Shown here: positions 10,102 through 20,273 of the stretch, piece after piece
Position numbering within the stretch: the first letter of the stretch is position 1
Layout: each line of letters begins with the position of its first letter
NCBI GenBank assembly: GCA_037389465.1
Contig: JAZARR010000005.1
Span: 50,733-114,732 of the forward strand
DNA length: 64,000 nucleotides
From: Baylisascaris procyonis
Lineage: Eukaryota > Nematoda > Chromadorea > Rhabditida > Ascarididae
Reading direction: 5' to 3'
Program-made: the position numbers and the translations under genes
Notes under the pieces: generated by a model
Told to the model about the DNA's origin: nothing
Seen by the model: only the letters and a program-made list of their open reading frames with translations
The model's database searches: none

Positions 10102-10173
10102 AGGTCCCGGCGACATTTGAACTCCCGTCGCAGGATTCAAAGTCCTGAGTGCTGACCGCTACACCACGGGACC
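10102..10173 (-). tRNA. tRNA-Gln-UUG variant, T-stem mismatches
   Basis: The T-stem 3' side reads GTCGC in place of CTCCC. The acceptor and anticodon arms are intact. Confidence 0.6.
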
Positions 10174-10382
10174 GTTGTTGTGGTATTTTCGAATGCGTCG
10201 GTGAGAGCATACCACTCCGAAAAGCTCCCTCGCGGAAATGTTTATGATGAGTCTTCATAGGGCGGGGAAAACAATTCATAAAACAGGACGTATTGCACTC
10301 CCAGAGCGTATTCACCTGTTCGGCGCCTCCCGATGAGGAATGACAAGCTACCTTCACTCGTCGTTTATTGCAAGCGCATCCG

Positions 10383-10453
10383 AGGTCCCGGGGAGATTTG
10401 AACTCCCGTCGCAGGATTCAGAGTCCTGAGTGCTGACCGCTACACCACGGGAC
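10383..10453 (-). tRNA. tRNA-Gln-CUG variant lacking G1
   Basis: The locus is 71 nt because one G is missing at the 5' end of the acceptor. The rest matches consensus. Confidence 0.7.
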
Positions 10454-10662
10454 GTTGTTGTGGTATTTTCGAATGCGTCGGTGAGAGCATACCACTCCGA
10501 AAAGCTCCCTCAAGGAAATGTTTATGATGAGTCTTCATAGGGCGGGGAAAACAGTTCATAAAACAGGACGTATTGCACTCCCAGAGCGTATTCACGTGTT
10601 CGGCGCCTCCCGATGAGGAGGAACAAGCTAGGTTCACTCGTCGTTTATTGCAAGCGCATCCG

Positions 10663-10734
10663 AGGTCCCGGGGAGATTTGAACTCCCGTCGCAGGATTCA
10701 AAGTCCTGAGTGCTGACCGCTACACCACGGGACC
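10663..10734 (-). tRNA. tRNA-Gln-UUG, intact
   Basis: Exact consensus within the 72 nt. Confidence 0.92.
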
Positions 10735-10943
10735 TTTGTTGTGGTATTTTCGAATGCGTCGATGAGAGCATATCAATCCGAAATCCTCCCACATGAAAAT
10801 GTGTACGATGTGTGTTCATACGGCGGGGAAAACGATTCTTAAAGCAGGACGTATTGCACTCCCAGATCGTATTCACCTGTTCGGCGCCTCCCGATGAGGA
10901 GGGACAAGCTAGGTTCACTCGTCGTTTATTGCAAGCGCATCCG

Positions 10944-11015
10944 AGGTCCCGGGGAGATTTGAACTCCCGTCGCGGGATTCAAAGTCCTGAGTGCTGACCG
11001 CTACACCACGGGACC
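10944..11015 (-). tRNA. tRNA-Gln-UUG variant
   Basis: The anticodon stem 3' side is TCCCG, giving one A-C mismatch. Its 5' flank is the divergent 'TTTGAGGGCG' spacer class. Confidence 0.75.
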
Positions 11016-11223
11016 GTTGTTGTGGTATTTTCGAATGCGTCTTTGAGGGCGTGCCACTGGAACGGCTCCCACATGAAAATGTGTGTGATCAATCTTCAGG
11101 GGGCAGGGAAAACAGTTTACGAAACAAAGTCCATTACAATCACAGGACGTATTCACATGGTCGGCGTCTCCCGACGAGGAGGAACAAGATGTGCCCACTT
11201 GTCGTTTATTGCAAGCGCATCCG

Positions 11224-11295
11224 AGGTCCCGGGGAGATTTGAACTCCCGTCGCAGGATTCAGAGTCCTGAGTGCTGACCGCTACACCACGGGACC
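11224..11295 (-). tRNA. tRNA-Gln-CUG, intact
   Basis: Exact consensus. Its 3' flank belongs to the divergent spacer class. Confidence 0.92.
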
Positions 11296-11504
11296 GTTGT
11301 TGTTGTATTTTCGAATGCGTCGGTGAGAGCATATCAATCCGAAATTCTCCCACATGAAAATGTGTATGACGTGTCTTCATAGGGCAGGGAAAACAATTCA
11401 TAAAACAGAACGTTTTGCGCTTCCAGAGCGTATTCACCTGTTCGGCGCCTCCCGATGAGGAGAGACAAACTAGGTTCACTTGTCGTTTATTGCAAGCTCA
11501 TCCG

Positions 11505-11576
11505 AGGTCCCGGGGAGATTTGAACTCCCGTCGCAGGATTCAAAGCCCTGAGTGCTGACCGCTACACCACGGGACC
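11505..11576 (-). tRNA. tRNA-Gln-UUG with G-U in anticodon stem
   Basis: The anticodon stem is CAGGG/TCCTG, which keeps a G-U pair. The rest is consensus. Confidence 0.88.
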
Positions 11577-11785
11577 GTTGTTGTGGTATTTTCGAATGCG
11601 TCGGTGAGAGCATGCCACTCCGAAAAGCTCCCTCAAGGAAATGTTTATGATGAGTCTTCATAGGGCAGGGAAAACAATTCATAAAACGGGACGTATTGCA
11701 CTCCCGGAGCGTATTCACGTGTTCGGCGCCTCCCGATGAGGAGGGACAAGCTAGGTTCACTCGCCGTTTATTGCAAGCGCATCCG

Positions 11786-11857
11786 AGGTCCCGGGGAGAT
11801 TTGAACTCCCGTCGCAGGATTCAAAGTCCTGAGTGCTGACCGCTACACCACGGGACC
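11786..11857 (-). tRNA. tRNA-Gln-UUG, intact
   Basis: Exact consensus. Confidence 0.92.
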
Positions 11858-12066
11858 GTTGTTGTGGTATTTTCGAATGCGTCGGTGAGAGCATGCCACT
11901 CCGAAAAGCTCCCTCAAGGAAATGTTTATGATAAGTCTTCATAGGGCAGGGAAAACAATTCATAAAACAGGACGTTTTGCGCTTCCAGAGCGTATTCACC
12001 TGTTCGGCGCCTCCCGATGAGGAGAGACAAACTAGGTTCACTTGTCGTTTATTGCAAGCGCATCCG

Positions 12067-12138
12067 AGGTCCCGGGGAGATTTGAACTCCCGTCGCAGGA
12101 TTCAGAGTCCTGAGTGCTGACCGCTACACCACGGGACC
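12067..12138 (-). tRNA. tRNA-Gln-CUG, intact
   Basis: Exact consensus. The nearest downstream T-run on the minus strand is AAAA at plus positions 11964-11967, 99 nt past the tRNA. Confidence 0.92.
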
Positions 12139-12347
12139 GTTGTTGTTGTATTTTCGAATGCGTCGGTGAGAGCATATCAATCCGAAATTCTCCCACATGA
12201 AAATGTGTATGACGTGTCTTCATAGGGCAGGGAAAACAATTCATAAAACAGGACGTTTTGCGCTTCCAGAGCGTATTCACCTGTTCGGCGCCTCCCGATG
12301 AGGAGAGACAAACTAGGTTCACTTGTCGTTTATTGCAAGCGCATCCG

Positions 12348-12419
12348 AGGTCCCGGGGAGATTTGAACTCCCGTCGCAGGATTCAGAGTCCTGAGTGCTG
12401 ACCACTACACCACGGGACC
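12348..12419 (-). tRNA. tRNA-Gln-CUG, D-loop variant
   Basis: One D-loop change gives TAGTGGTCAGC, which keeps the GG pair and a good A box. Confidence 0.88.
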
Positions 12420-12625
12420 GTTGTTGTGGTATTTTCGAATGCGTCGGTGAGAGCATATCACGAAATTCTCGCACATGAAAATGTGTACGATGTGTCTTCA
12501 TAGGGCAGGGAAAACAATTCATAAAACAGGACGTTTTGCACTCCCAGAGCGTATTCACATGTTCGGCGCCTCCCGAGGATTAATGACAAGCTACGTTCAC
12601 TCGTCGTTTATTGCAAGCGCATCCG

Positions 12626-12697
12626 AGGTCCCGGGGAGATTTGAACTCCAGTCGCAGGATTCAAAGCCCTGAGTGCTGACCGCTACACCACGGGACC
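12626..12697 (-). tRNA. tRNA-Gln-UUG variant
   Basis: The outer T-stem pair is mismatched (TGGAG) and the anticodon stem has a G-U pair. Confidence 0.8.
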
Positions 12698-12906
12698 GTT
12701 GTTGTGGTATTTTCGAATGCGTCGGTGAGAGCATGCCACTCCGAAAAGCTCCCTCAAGGAAATGTTTATGATGAGTCTTCATAGGGCAGGGAAAACAATT
12801 CATAAAACAGGACGTATTGCACTCCCAGAGCGTATTCACCTGTTCGGCGCCTCCCGATGAGGAGGGACAAGCTAGGTTCACTCGTCGTTTATTGCAAGCG
12901 CATCCG

Positions 12907-12978
12907 AGGTCCCGGGGAGATTTGAACTCCAGTCGCAGGATTCAAAGCCCTGAGTGCTGACCGCTACACCACGGGACC
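12907..12978 (-). tRNA. tRNA-Gln-UUG variant
   Basis: It has the same two changes as the neighbouring locus at 12626, so the pair looks like a recent unit duplication. Confidence 0.8.
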
Positions 12979-13187
12979 GTTGTTGTGGTATTTTCGAATG
13001 CGTCGGTGAGAGCATGCCACTCCGAAAAGCTCCCTCAAGGAAATGTTTGTGATGAGTCTTCATAGGGCAGGGAAAACAATTCATAAAACAGGACGTATTG
13101 CACTCCCAGAGCGTATTCACCTGTTCGGCGCCTCCCGATGAGGAGGGACAAGCTAGGTTCACTCGTCGTTTATTGCAAGCGCATCCG

Positions 13188-13259
13188 AGGTCCCGGGGAG
13201 ATTTGAACTCCCGTCGCAGGATTCAAAGTCCTGAGTGCTGACCGCTACACCACGGGACC
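13188..13259 (-). tRNA. tRNA-Gln-UUG, intact
   Basis: Exact consensus. Confidence 0.92.
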
Positions 13260-13467
13260 GTTGTTGGGTATTTTCGAATGCGTCGCTGAGAGCATATCAA
13301 TCCGAAATTATCCCACATGAAAATGTGTACGATGTGTCTTCATAGGGCAGGGAAAACAATTCATAAAACAGGACGTATTGCACTCGCAGAGCGTATTCAC
13401 CTGTTCGGCGCCTCCCGATGAGGAGGGACAAGCTAGGTTCACTCGTCGTTTATTGCAAGCGCATCCG

Positions 13468-13539
13468 AGGTCCCGGGGAGATTTGAACTCCCGTCGCAGG
13501 ATTCAAAGTCCTGAGTGCTGACCGCTACACCACGGGACC
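13468..13539 (-). tRNA. tRNA-Gln-UUG, intact
   Basis: Exact consensus. Confidence 0.92.
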
Positions 13540-13747
13540 GTTGTTGTGGTATTTTCGAATGCGTCGGTGAGAGCATACCACTCCGAAAAGCTCCCTCATG
13601 GAAATGTGTATGATAAGTCTTCATAGGGCAGGAAAACAATTCATAAAACAGGACGTATTGCACTCCCAGAACGTATTCACCTGTTCGGCGCCTCCCGATG
13701 AGGAGGAACAAGCTAGGTTCACTCGTCGTTTATTGCAAGCGCATCCG

Positions 13748-13819
13748 AGGTCCCGGGGAGATTTGAACTCCCGTCGCAGGATTCAGAGTCCTGAGTGCTG
13801 ACCGCTACACCACGGGACC
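13748..13819 (-). tRNA. tRNA-Gln-CUG, intact
   Basis: Exact consensus. Confidence 0.92.
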
Positions 13820-14027
13820 GTTGTTGTGGTATTTTCGAATGCGTCGGTGAGAGCATACCACTCCGAAAAGCTCCCTCAAGGAAATGTTTATGATGAGTCT
13901 TCATAGGGCAGGGAAAACAATTCATAAAACAGGACGTATTGCACTCCCAGAGCGTATTCACCTGTTCGGCGCCTCCCGATGAGGAGGACAAGCTAGGTTC
14001 ACTCGTCGTTTATTGCAAGCGCATCCG

Positions 14028-14099
14028 AGGTCCCGGGGAGATTTGAACTCCCGTCGCAGGATTCAAAGTCCTGAGTGCTGACCGCTACACCACGGGACT
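14028..14099 (-). tRNA. tRNA-Gln-UUG variant, G1A
   Basis: The only change is acceptor base 1, G to A. Confidence 0.8.
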
Positions 14100-14308
14100 G
14101 TTGTTGTGGTATTTTCGAATGCGTCGGTGAGAGCATATCACTCCGAAAAGCTCCCACATGAAAATGTTTATGATGAGTCTTCATAGGGCGGGGAAAACAA
14201 TTCATAAAACAGGACGTATTGCACTCCCAGAGCGTATTCACCTGTTCGGCGCCTCCCGATGAGGAGGGACAAGCTAGGTTCACTCGTCGTTTATTGCAAG
14301 CGCATCCG

Positions 14309-14380
14309 AGGTCCCGGGGAGATTTGAACTCCCGTCGCAGGATTCAAAGTCCTGAGTGCTGACCGCTACACCACGGGACC
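14309..14380 (-). tRNA. tRNA-Gln-UUG, intact
   Basis: Exact consensus. The 5' flank belongs to the divergent spacer class. Confidence 0.92.
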
Positions 14381-14588
14381 GTTGTTGTGGTATTTTCGAA
14401 TGCGTCTTTGAGGGCGTGCCACTGGAACGGCTCCCACATGAAAATGTGTGTGATCAATCTTCAGGGGGCAGGGAAAACAGTTTACGAAACAAAGTCCATT
14501 ACAATCACAGGACGTATTCACCTGTTCGGCGTCTCCCGACGAGGAGGAACAAGATGTACCCACTTGTCGTTTATTGCAAGCGCATCCG

Positions 14589-14660
14589 AGGTCCCGGGGA
14601 GATTTGAACTCCCGTCGCAGGATTCAGAGTCCTGAGTGCTGACCGCTACACCACGGGACC
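14589..14660 (-). tRNA. tRNA-Gln-CUG, intact
   Basis: Exact consensus. The 3' flank belongs to the divergent spacer class. Confidence 0.92.
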
Positions 14661-14869
14661 GTTGTTGTTGTATTTTCGAATGCGTCGGTGAGAGCATATC
14701 AATCCGAAATTCTCCCACATGAAAATGTGTATGACGTGTCTTCATAGGGCAGGGAAAACAATTCATAAAACAGGACGTTTTGCGCTTCCAGAGCGTATTC
14801 ACCTGTTCGGCGCCTCCCGATGAGGAGGGACAAGCTAGGTTCACTCGTCGTTTATTGCAAGCGCATCCG

Positions 14870-14941
14870 AGGTCCCGGGGAGATTTGAACTCCCGTCGCA
14901 GGATTCAAAGTCCTGAGTGCTGACCGCTACACAACGGGACC
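14870..14941 (-). tRNA. tRNA-Gln-UUG variant
   Basis: One change, G to T, at the acceptor/D-arm junction (position 9). Confidence 0.82.
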
Positions 14942-15150
14942 GTTGTTGTGGTATTTTCGAATGCGTCGGTGAGAGCATGCCACTAAGAAAAGCTCCCTCA
15001 AGGAAATGTTTATGATAAGTCTTCATAGGGCAGGGAAAACAATTCATAAAACAGGACGTTTTGCGCTTCCAGAGCGTATTCACCTGTTCGGCGCCTCCCG
15101 ATGAGGAGAGACAAACTAGGTTCACTTGTCGTTTATTGCAAGCGCATCCG

Positions 15151-15222
15151 AGGTCCCGGGGAGATTTGAACTCCCGTCGCAGGATTCAGAGTCCTGAGTG
15201 CTGACCGCTACACCACGGGACC
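15151..15222 (-). tRNA. tRNA-Gln-CUG, intact
   Basis: Exact consensus. Confidence 0.92.
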
Positions 15223-15431
15223 GTTGTTGTGGTATTTTCGAATGCGTCGGTGAGAGCATATCAATCCGAAATTCTCCCACATGAAAATGTGTATGATGTG
15301 TCTTCATAGGGCAGGGAAAACAATTCATAAAACAGGACGTTTTGCGCTTCCAGAGCGTATTCACCTGTTCGGCGCCTCCCGATGAGGAGAGACAAACTAG
15401 GTTCACTTGTCGTTTATTGCAAGCGCATCCG

Positions 15432-15502
15432 AGGTCCCGGGGAGATTTGAACTCCCGTCGCAGGATTCAAAGCCTGAGTGCTGACCGCTACACCACGGGA
15501 CC
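15432..15502 (-). pseudogene. tRNA-Gln-UUG-like, anticodon-stem deletion
   Basis: One base is missing from the 5' side of the anticodon stem, leaving CAGG before the loop. The other arms are consensus. Confidence 0.7.
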
Positions 15503-15711
15503 GTTGTTGTGGTATTTTCGAATGCGTCGGTGAGAGCATATCACTCCGAAAAGCTCCCTCAAGGAAATGTGTATGATGAGTCTTCATAGGGCAGGGAAAA
15601 CAATTCATAAAACAGGACGTTTTGCGCTTCCAGAGCGTATTCACCTGTTCGGCGCCTCCCGATGAGGAGAGACAAACTAGGTTCACTTGTCGTTTATTGC
15701 AAGCGCATCCG

Positions 15712-15783
15712 AGGTCCCGGGGAGATTTGAACTCCCGTCGCAGGATTCAGAGTCCTGAGTGCTGACCGCTACACCACGGGACC
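15712..15783 (-). tRNA. tRNA-Gln-CUG, intact
   Basis: Exact consensus. Confidence 0.92.
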
Positions 15784-15989
15784 GTTGTTGTGGTATTTTC
15801 GAATGCGTCGGTGAGAGCATATCACGAAATTCTCCCACATGAAAATGTGTATGATGTGTCTTCATAGGGCAGGGAAAACAATTCATAAAACAGGACGTTT
15901 TGCACTCCCAGAGCGTATTCACGTGTTCGGCGCCTCCCGATGAGGAATGACAAGCTAGGTTCACTCGTCGTTTATTGCAAGCGCATCCG

Positions 15990-16061
15990 AGGTCCCGGGG
16001 AGATTTGAACTCCCGTCGCAGGATTCAAAGCCCTGAGTGCTGACCGCTACACCACGGGACC
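15990..16061 (-). tRNA. tRNA-Gln-UUG with G-U in anticodon stem
   Basis: The single change creates a G-U pair beside the loop. Confidence 0.88.
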
Positions 16062-16270
16062 GTTGTTGTGGTATTTTCGAATGCGTCGGTGAGAGCATGC
16101 CACTCCGAAAAGCTCCCTCAAGGAAATGTTTATGATGAGTCTTCATAGGGCAGGGAAAACAATTCATAAAACAGGACGTATTGCACTCCCAGAGCGTATT
16201 CACCTGTTCGGCGCCTCCCGATGAGGAATGACAAGCTAGGTTCACTCGTCGTTTATTGCAAGCGCATCCG

Positions 16271-16342
16271 AGGTCCCGGGGAGATTTGAACTCCCGTCGC
16301 AGGATTCAAAGTCCTGAGTGCTGACCGCTACACCACGGGACC
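16271..16342 (-). tRNA. tRNA-Gln-UUG, intact
   Basis: Exact consensus. Confidence 0.92.
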
Positions 16343-16551
16343 GTTGTTGTGGTATTTTCGAATGCGTCGGTGAGAGCATGCCACTCCGAAAAGCTCCCTC
16401 AAGGAAATGTTTATGATGAGTCTTCATAGGGCAGTTAAAACAATTCATAAAGCAGGACGTATTGCACTCCCAGAGCGTATTCACCTGTTCGGCGCCTCCC
16501 GATGAGGAGGGACAAGCTAGGTTCACTCGTCGTTTATTGCAAGCGCATCCG

Positions 16552-16623
16552 AGGTCCCGGGGAGATTTGAACTCCCGTCGCAGGATTCAAAGTCCTGAGT
16601 GCTGACCGCTACACTACGGGACC
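16552..16623 (-). tRNA. tRNA-Gln-UUG variant
   Basis: The single change is G to A at position 9. Confidence 0.85.
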
Positions 16624-16832
16624 GTTGTTGTGGTATTTTCGAATGCGTCGGTGAGAGCATATCAATCCGAAATTCTCGCACATGAAAATGTGTACGATGT
16701 GTCTTCATAGGGCAGGGAAAACAATTCATAAAACAGGACGTTTTGCACTCCCAGAGCGTATTCACCTGTTCGGCGCCTCCCGAGGATTAGTGACAAGCTA
16801 CGTTCACTCGTCGTTTATTGCAAGCGCATCCG

Positions 16833-16904
16833 AGGTCCCGGGGAGATTTGAACTCCAGTCGCAGGATTCAAAGCCCTGAGTGCTGACCGCTACACCACGG
16901 GACC
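16833..16904 (-). tRNA. tRNA-Gln-UUG variant
   Basis: It has the T-stem TGGAG change plus the anticodon-stem G-U pair, as at 12626. Confidence 0.8.
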
Positions 16905-17113
16905 GTTGTTGTGGTATTTTCGAATGCGTCGGTGAGAGCATGCCACTCCGAAAAGCTCCCTCAAGGAAATGTTTATGATGAGTCTTCATAGGGCAGGGAA
17001 AACAATTCATAAAACAGGACGTTTTGCGCTTGCAGAGCGTATTCACCTGTTCGGCGCCTCCCGATGAGGAGAGACAAACTAGGTTCACTTGTCGTTTATT
17101 GCAAGCGCATCCG

Positions 17114-17185
17114 AGGTCCCGGGGAGATTTGAACTCCCGTCGCAGGATTCAGAGTCCTGAGTGCTGACCGCTACACCACGGGACC
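17114..17185 (-). tRNA. tRNA-Gln-CUG, intact
   Basis: Exact consensus. Confidence 0.92.
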
Positions 17186-17394
17186 GTTGTTGTGGTATTT
17201 TCGAATGCGTCGGTGAGAGCATATCAATCCGAAATTCTCCCACATGAAAATGTGTATGATGTGTCTTCATAGGGCAGGGAAAACAATTCATAAAACAGGA
17301 CGTTTTGCACTCCCAGAGCGTATTCACCTGTTCGGCGCCTCCCGATGATTAGTGACAAGCTACGTTCACTCGTCGTTTATTGCAAGCGCATCCG

Positions 17395-17466
17395 AGGTCC
17401 CGGGGAGATTTGAACTCCAGTCGCAGGATTCAAAGCCCTGAGTGCTGACCGCTACACCACGGGACC
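17395..17466 (-). tRNA. tRNA-Gln-UUG variant
   Basis: It has the T-stem TGGAG change plus the anticodon-stem G-U pair. Confidence 0.8.
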
Positions 17467-17675
17467 GTTATTGTGGTATTTTCGAATGCGTCGGTGAGAG
17501 CATGCCACTCCGAAAAGCTCCCTCAAGGAAATGTTTATGATGAGTCTTCATAGGGCGGGGAAAACAATTCATAAAACAGGACGTATTGCACTCCCAGAAC
17601 GTATTCGCCTGTTCGGCGCCTCCCGATGAGGAGGAACAAGGTAGGTTCACTCGTCGTTTATTGCAAGCGCATCCG

Positions 17676-17747
17676 AGGTCCCGGGGAGATTTGAACTCCC
17701 GTCGCAGGATTCAAATTCCTGAGTGCTGACCGCTACACCACGGGACC
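17676..17747 (-). tRNA. tRNA-Gln-UUG variant, A32
   Basis: The loop is ATTTGAA (C32 to A), with U33 and the anticodon kept. Confidence 0.82.
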
Positions 17748-17956
17748 GTTGTCGTTGTATTTTCGAATGCGTCGGTGAGAGCATACCACTCCGAAAAGCT
17801 CCCTCAAGGAAATGTTTATGATGAGTCTTCATAGGGCGGGGAAAACAATTCATAAAACACGACGTATTGCACTCCCAGAACGTATTCGCCTGTTCGGCGC
17901 CTCCCGATGAGGAGGAACAAGCTAGGTTCACTCGTCGTTTATTGCAAGCGCATCCG

Positions 17957-18028
17957 AGGTCCCGGGGAGATTTGAACTTTCGCCGCAGGATTCAAAGTCC
18001 TGAGTGCTGACCGCTACACCACGGGACC
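17957..18028 (-). tRNA. tRNA-Gln-UUG variant, T-stem weak
   Basis: The T-stem 5' side is GAAAG. The 5' flank is the divergent spacer class. Confidence 0.6.
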
Positions 18029-18236
18029 GTTGTTGTGGTATTTTCGAATGCGTCTTTGAGGGCGTGCCACTGAAACGGCTCCCACATGAAAATGTGTGTG
18101 ATCAATCTTCAGGGGGCGGGGAAAACAGTTTACGAAACAAAGTCTATTACAATCACAGAACGCACTCACCTGTTCGGCGTCTCCCGACGAGGAGGAACAA
18201 GATGTACCCACTTGTCGTTTATTGCAAGCGCATCCG

Positions 18237-18308
18237 AGGTCCCGGGGAAATTTGAACTCCCGTCGCAGGATTCAGAGTCCTGAGTGCTGACCGCTACACC
18301 ACGGGACC
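18237..18308 (-). tRNA. tRNA-Gln-CUG variant
   Basis: One T-stem base differs (C to T on the 3' side), which gives a G-U pair. Confidence 0.85.
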
Positions 18309-18517
18309 GTTGTTGTGGTATTTTGGAATGCGTCGGTGAGAGCATGCCACTCCGAAAAGCTCCCTCAAGGAAATGTTTATGATGAGTCTTCATAGGGCAG
18401 GGAAAACAATTCATAAAACAGGACGTATTGCACTCCCAGAGCGTATTCACCTGTTCGGCGCCTACCGATGAGGAATGACAAGCTACGTTCACTCGTCGTT
18501 TATTGCAAGCGCATCCG

Positions 18518-18589
18518 AGGCCCCGTGGAGATTTGAACTCCCGTCGCAGGATTCAAAGTCCTGAGTGCTGACCGCTACACCACGGGACC
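18518..18589 (-). tRNA. tRNA-Gln-UUG variant
   Basis: The 3' acceptor strand reads CGGGGCC and the outer T-stem pair is mismatched. Confidence 0.65.
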
Positions 18590-18798
18590 ATTTATGTGGT
18601 ATTTTGGAATGCGTCGGTGAGAGCGTATCAATCCGAAATTCTCCCACATGAAAATGTGTACGATGTGTGTTCATACGGCGGGGAAAACGATTCCTAAAGC
18701 AGGACGTATTGCACTCCCAGATCGTATTCACCTGTTCGGCGCCTCCCGATGAGGAGGGACAAGCTAGGTTCACTCGTCGTTTATTGCAAGCGCATCCG

Positions 18799-18870
18799 AG
18801 GTCCCGGGGAGATTTGAACTCCCGTCGCAGGATTCAGAGTCCTGAGTGCTGACCGCTACACCACGGGACC
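18799..18870 (-). tRNA. tRNA-Gln-CUG, intact
   Basis: Exact consensus. Confidence 0.92.
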
Positions 18871-19079
18871 GTTGTTGTTGTATTTTCGAATGCGTCGGTG
18901 AGAGCATATCAATCCGAAATTCTCCCACATGAAAATGTGTATGACGTGTCTTCATAGGGCAGCGAAAACAATTCATAAAACAGGACGTTTTGCGCTTCCA
19001 GAGCGTATTCACCTGTTCGGCGCCTACCGATGAGGAATGACAAGCTACGTTCACTCGTCGTTTATTGCAAGCGCATCAG

Positions 19080-19151
19080 AGGTCCCGTTAGGGTTTTAAC
19101 TCCCGTCGCAGGATTCAAAGTCCTGAGTGCTGACCGCTACACCACGGGACC
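19080..19151 (-). pseudogene. tRNA-Gln-UUG-like, T-arm degenerate
   Basis: The T-loop is TTAAAAC with C56 lost, and the T-stem 3' side reads CCTAA. Confidence 0.7.
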
Positions 19152-19360
19152 GTTGTTGTGGTATTTTCGAATGCGTCGGTGAGAGCATGCCACTCCGAAA
19201 AGCTCCCTCAAGGAAATGTTTATGATGAGTCTTCATAGGGCAGGGAAAACAATTCATAAAACAGGACGTTTTGCGCTTCCAGAGCGTATTCACCTGTTCG
19301 GCGCCTCCCGATGAGGAGAGACAAACTAGGTTCACTTGTCGTTTATTGCAAGCGCATCCG

Positions 19361-19432
19361 AGGTCCCGGGGAGATTTGAACTCCCGTCGCAGGATTCAGA
19401 GTCCTGAGTGCTGACCACTACACCACGGGATC
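19361..19432 (-). tRNA. tRNA-Gln-CUG variant, G2A
   Basis: Acceptor base 2 is A (GATCCCG), and the D-loop is TAGTGG. Confidence 0.7.
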
Positions 19433-19641
19433 GTTGTTGTGGTATTTTCGAATGCGTCGGTGAGAGCATATCAATCCGAAATTCTCGCACATGAAAATGT
19501 GTACGATGTGTCTTCATAGGGCAGGGAAAACAATTCATAAAACAGGACGTTTTGCACTCCCAGAGCGTATTCACCTGTTCGGCGCCTCCCGAGGATTAAT
19601 GACAAGCTACGTTCACTCGTCGTTTATTGCAAGCGCATCCG

Positions 19642-19713
19642 AGGTCCCGGGGAGATTTGAACTCCAGTCGCAGGATTCAAAGCCCTGAGTGCTGACCGCT
19701 ACACCACGGGACC
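19642..19713 (-). tRNA. tRNA-Gln-UUG variant
   Basis: It has the T-stem TGGAG change plus the anticodon-stem G-U pair. Confidence 0.8.
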
Positions 19714-19922
19714 ATTTATGTGGTATTTTGGAATGCGTCGGTGAGAGCATATCAATCCGAAATTCTCCCACATGAAAATGTGTATGATGTGTCTTCATAG
19801 GGCAGGGAAAAGAATTCATAAAACAGGACGTTTTGCGCTTCCAGAGCGTATTCACCTGTTCGGCGCCTCCCGATGAGGACGGACAAGCTAGGTTCACTCG
19901 TCGTTTATTGCAAGCGCATCCG

Positions 19923-19994
19923 AGGCCCCATGGAGATTTGAACTCCCGTCGCAGAATTCAGAGTCCTGAGTGCTGACCGCTACACCACGGGACC
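19923..19994 (-). pseudogene. tRNA-Gln-CUG-like, degenerate
   Basis: The acceptor 3' side is altered, the anticodon stem has a mismatch (TTCTG), and the T-stem is weakened. Confidence 0.6.
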
Positions 19995-20201
19995 GTTGTT
20001 GGGGTATTTTCGAATGCGTCGGTGAGGGCGTGTCACTGGAAAGGCTCCCACATGAAAATGTGTGTGATGAGTCTTCAGGGGCAGGGAAAACAGCTTACAG
20101 AACACAGTCTATTACAATTACAGATCGTGTTCACCGGTGAGGCGCCTCCCGACGCGGAGGAACAAGATGTACCCACTCGTCATTAATTGCAAGCGCATCC
20201 A

Positions 20202-20273
20202 AGGTCCCGGGGAGATTTGAACTCCCGTCGCAGGATTCAGAGTGCTGAGTGCTGACCGCTACACCACGGGACC
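20202..20273 (-). pseudogene. tRNA-Gln-CUG-like, terminal unit
   Basis: The anticodon stem 5' side is CAGCA, with one mismatch; the other arms match. This is the last tRNA before the array ends. Confidence 0.55.

Noticed and set aside
2207..19897. Dozens of similar ~94-residue minus-strand ORFs in array 1, each overlapping the next by 4 nt
   Set aside because: They use GTG starts, end once per 281-bp unit, and run straight through the tRNA, so the most constant part of the 'protein' is the translated tRNA. Frames are lost freely between units. They are repeat by-products.
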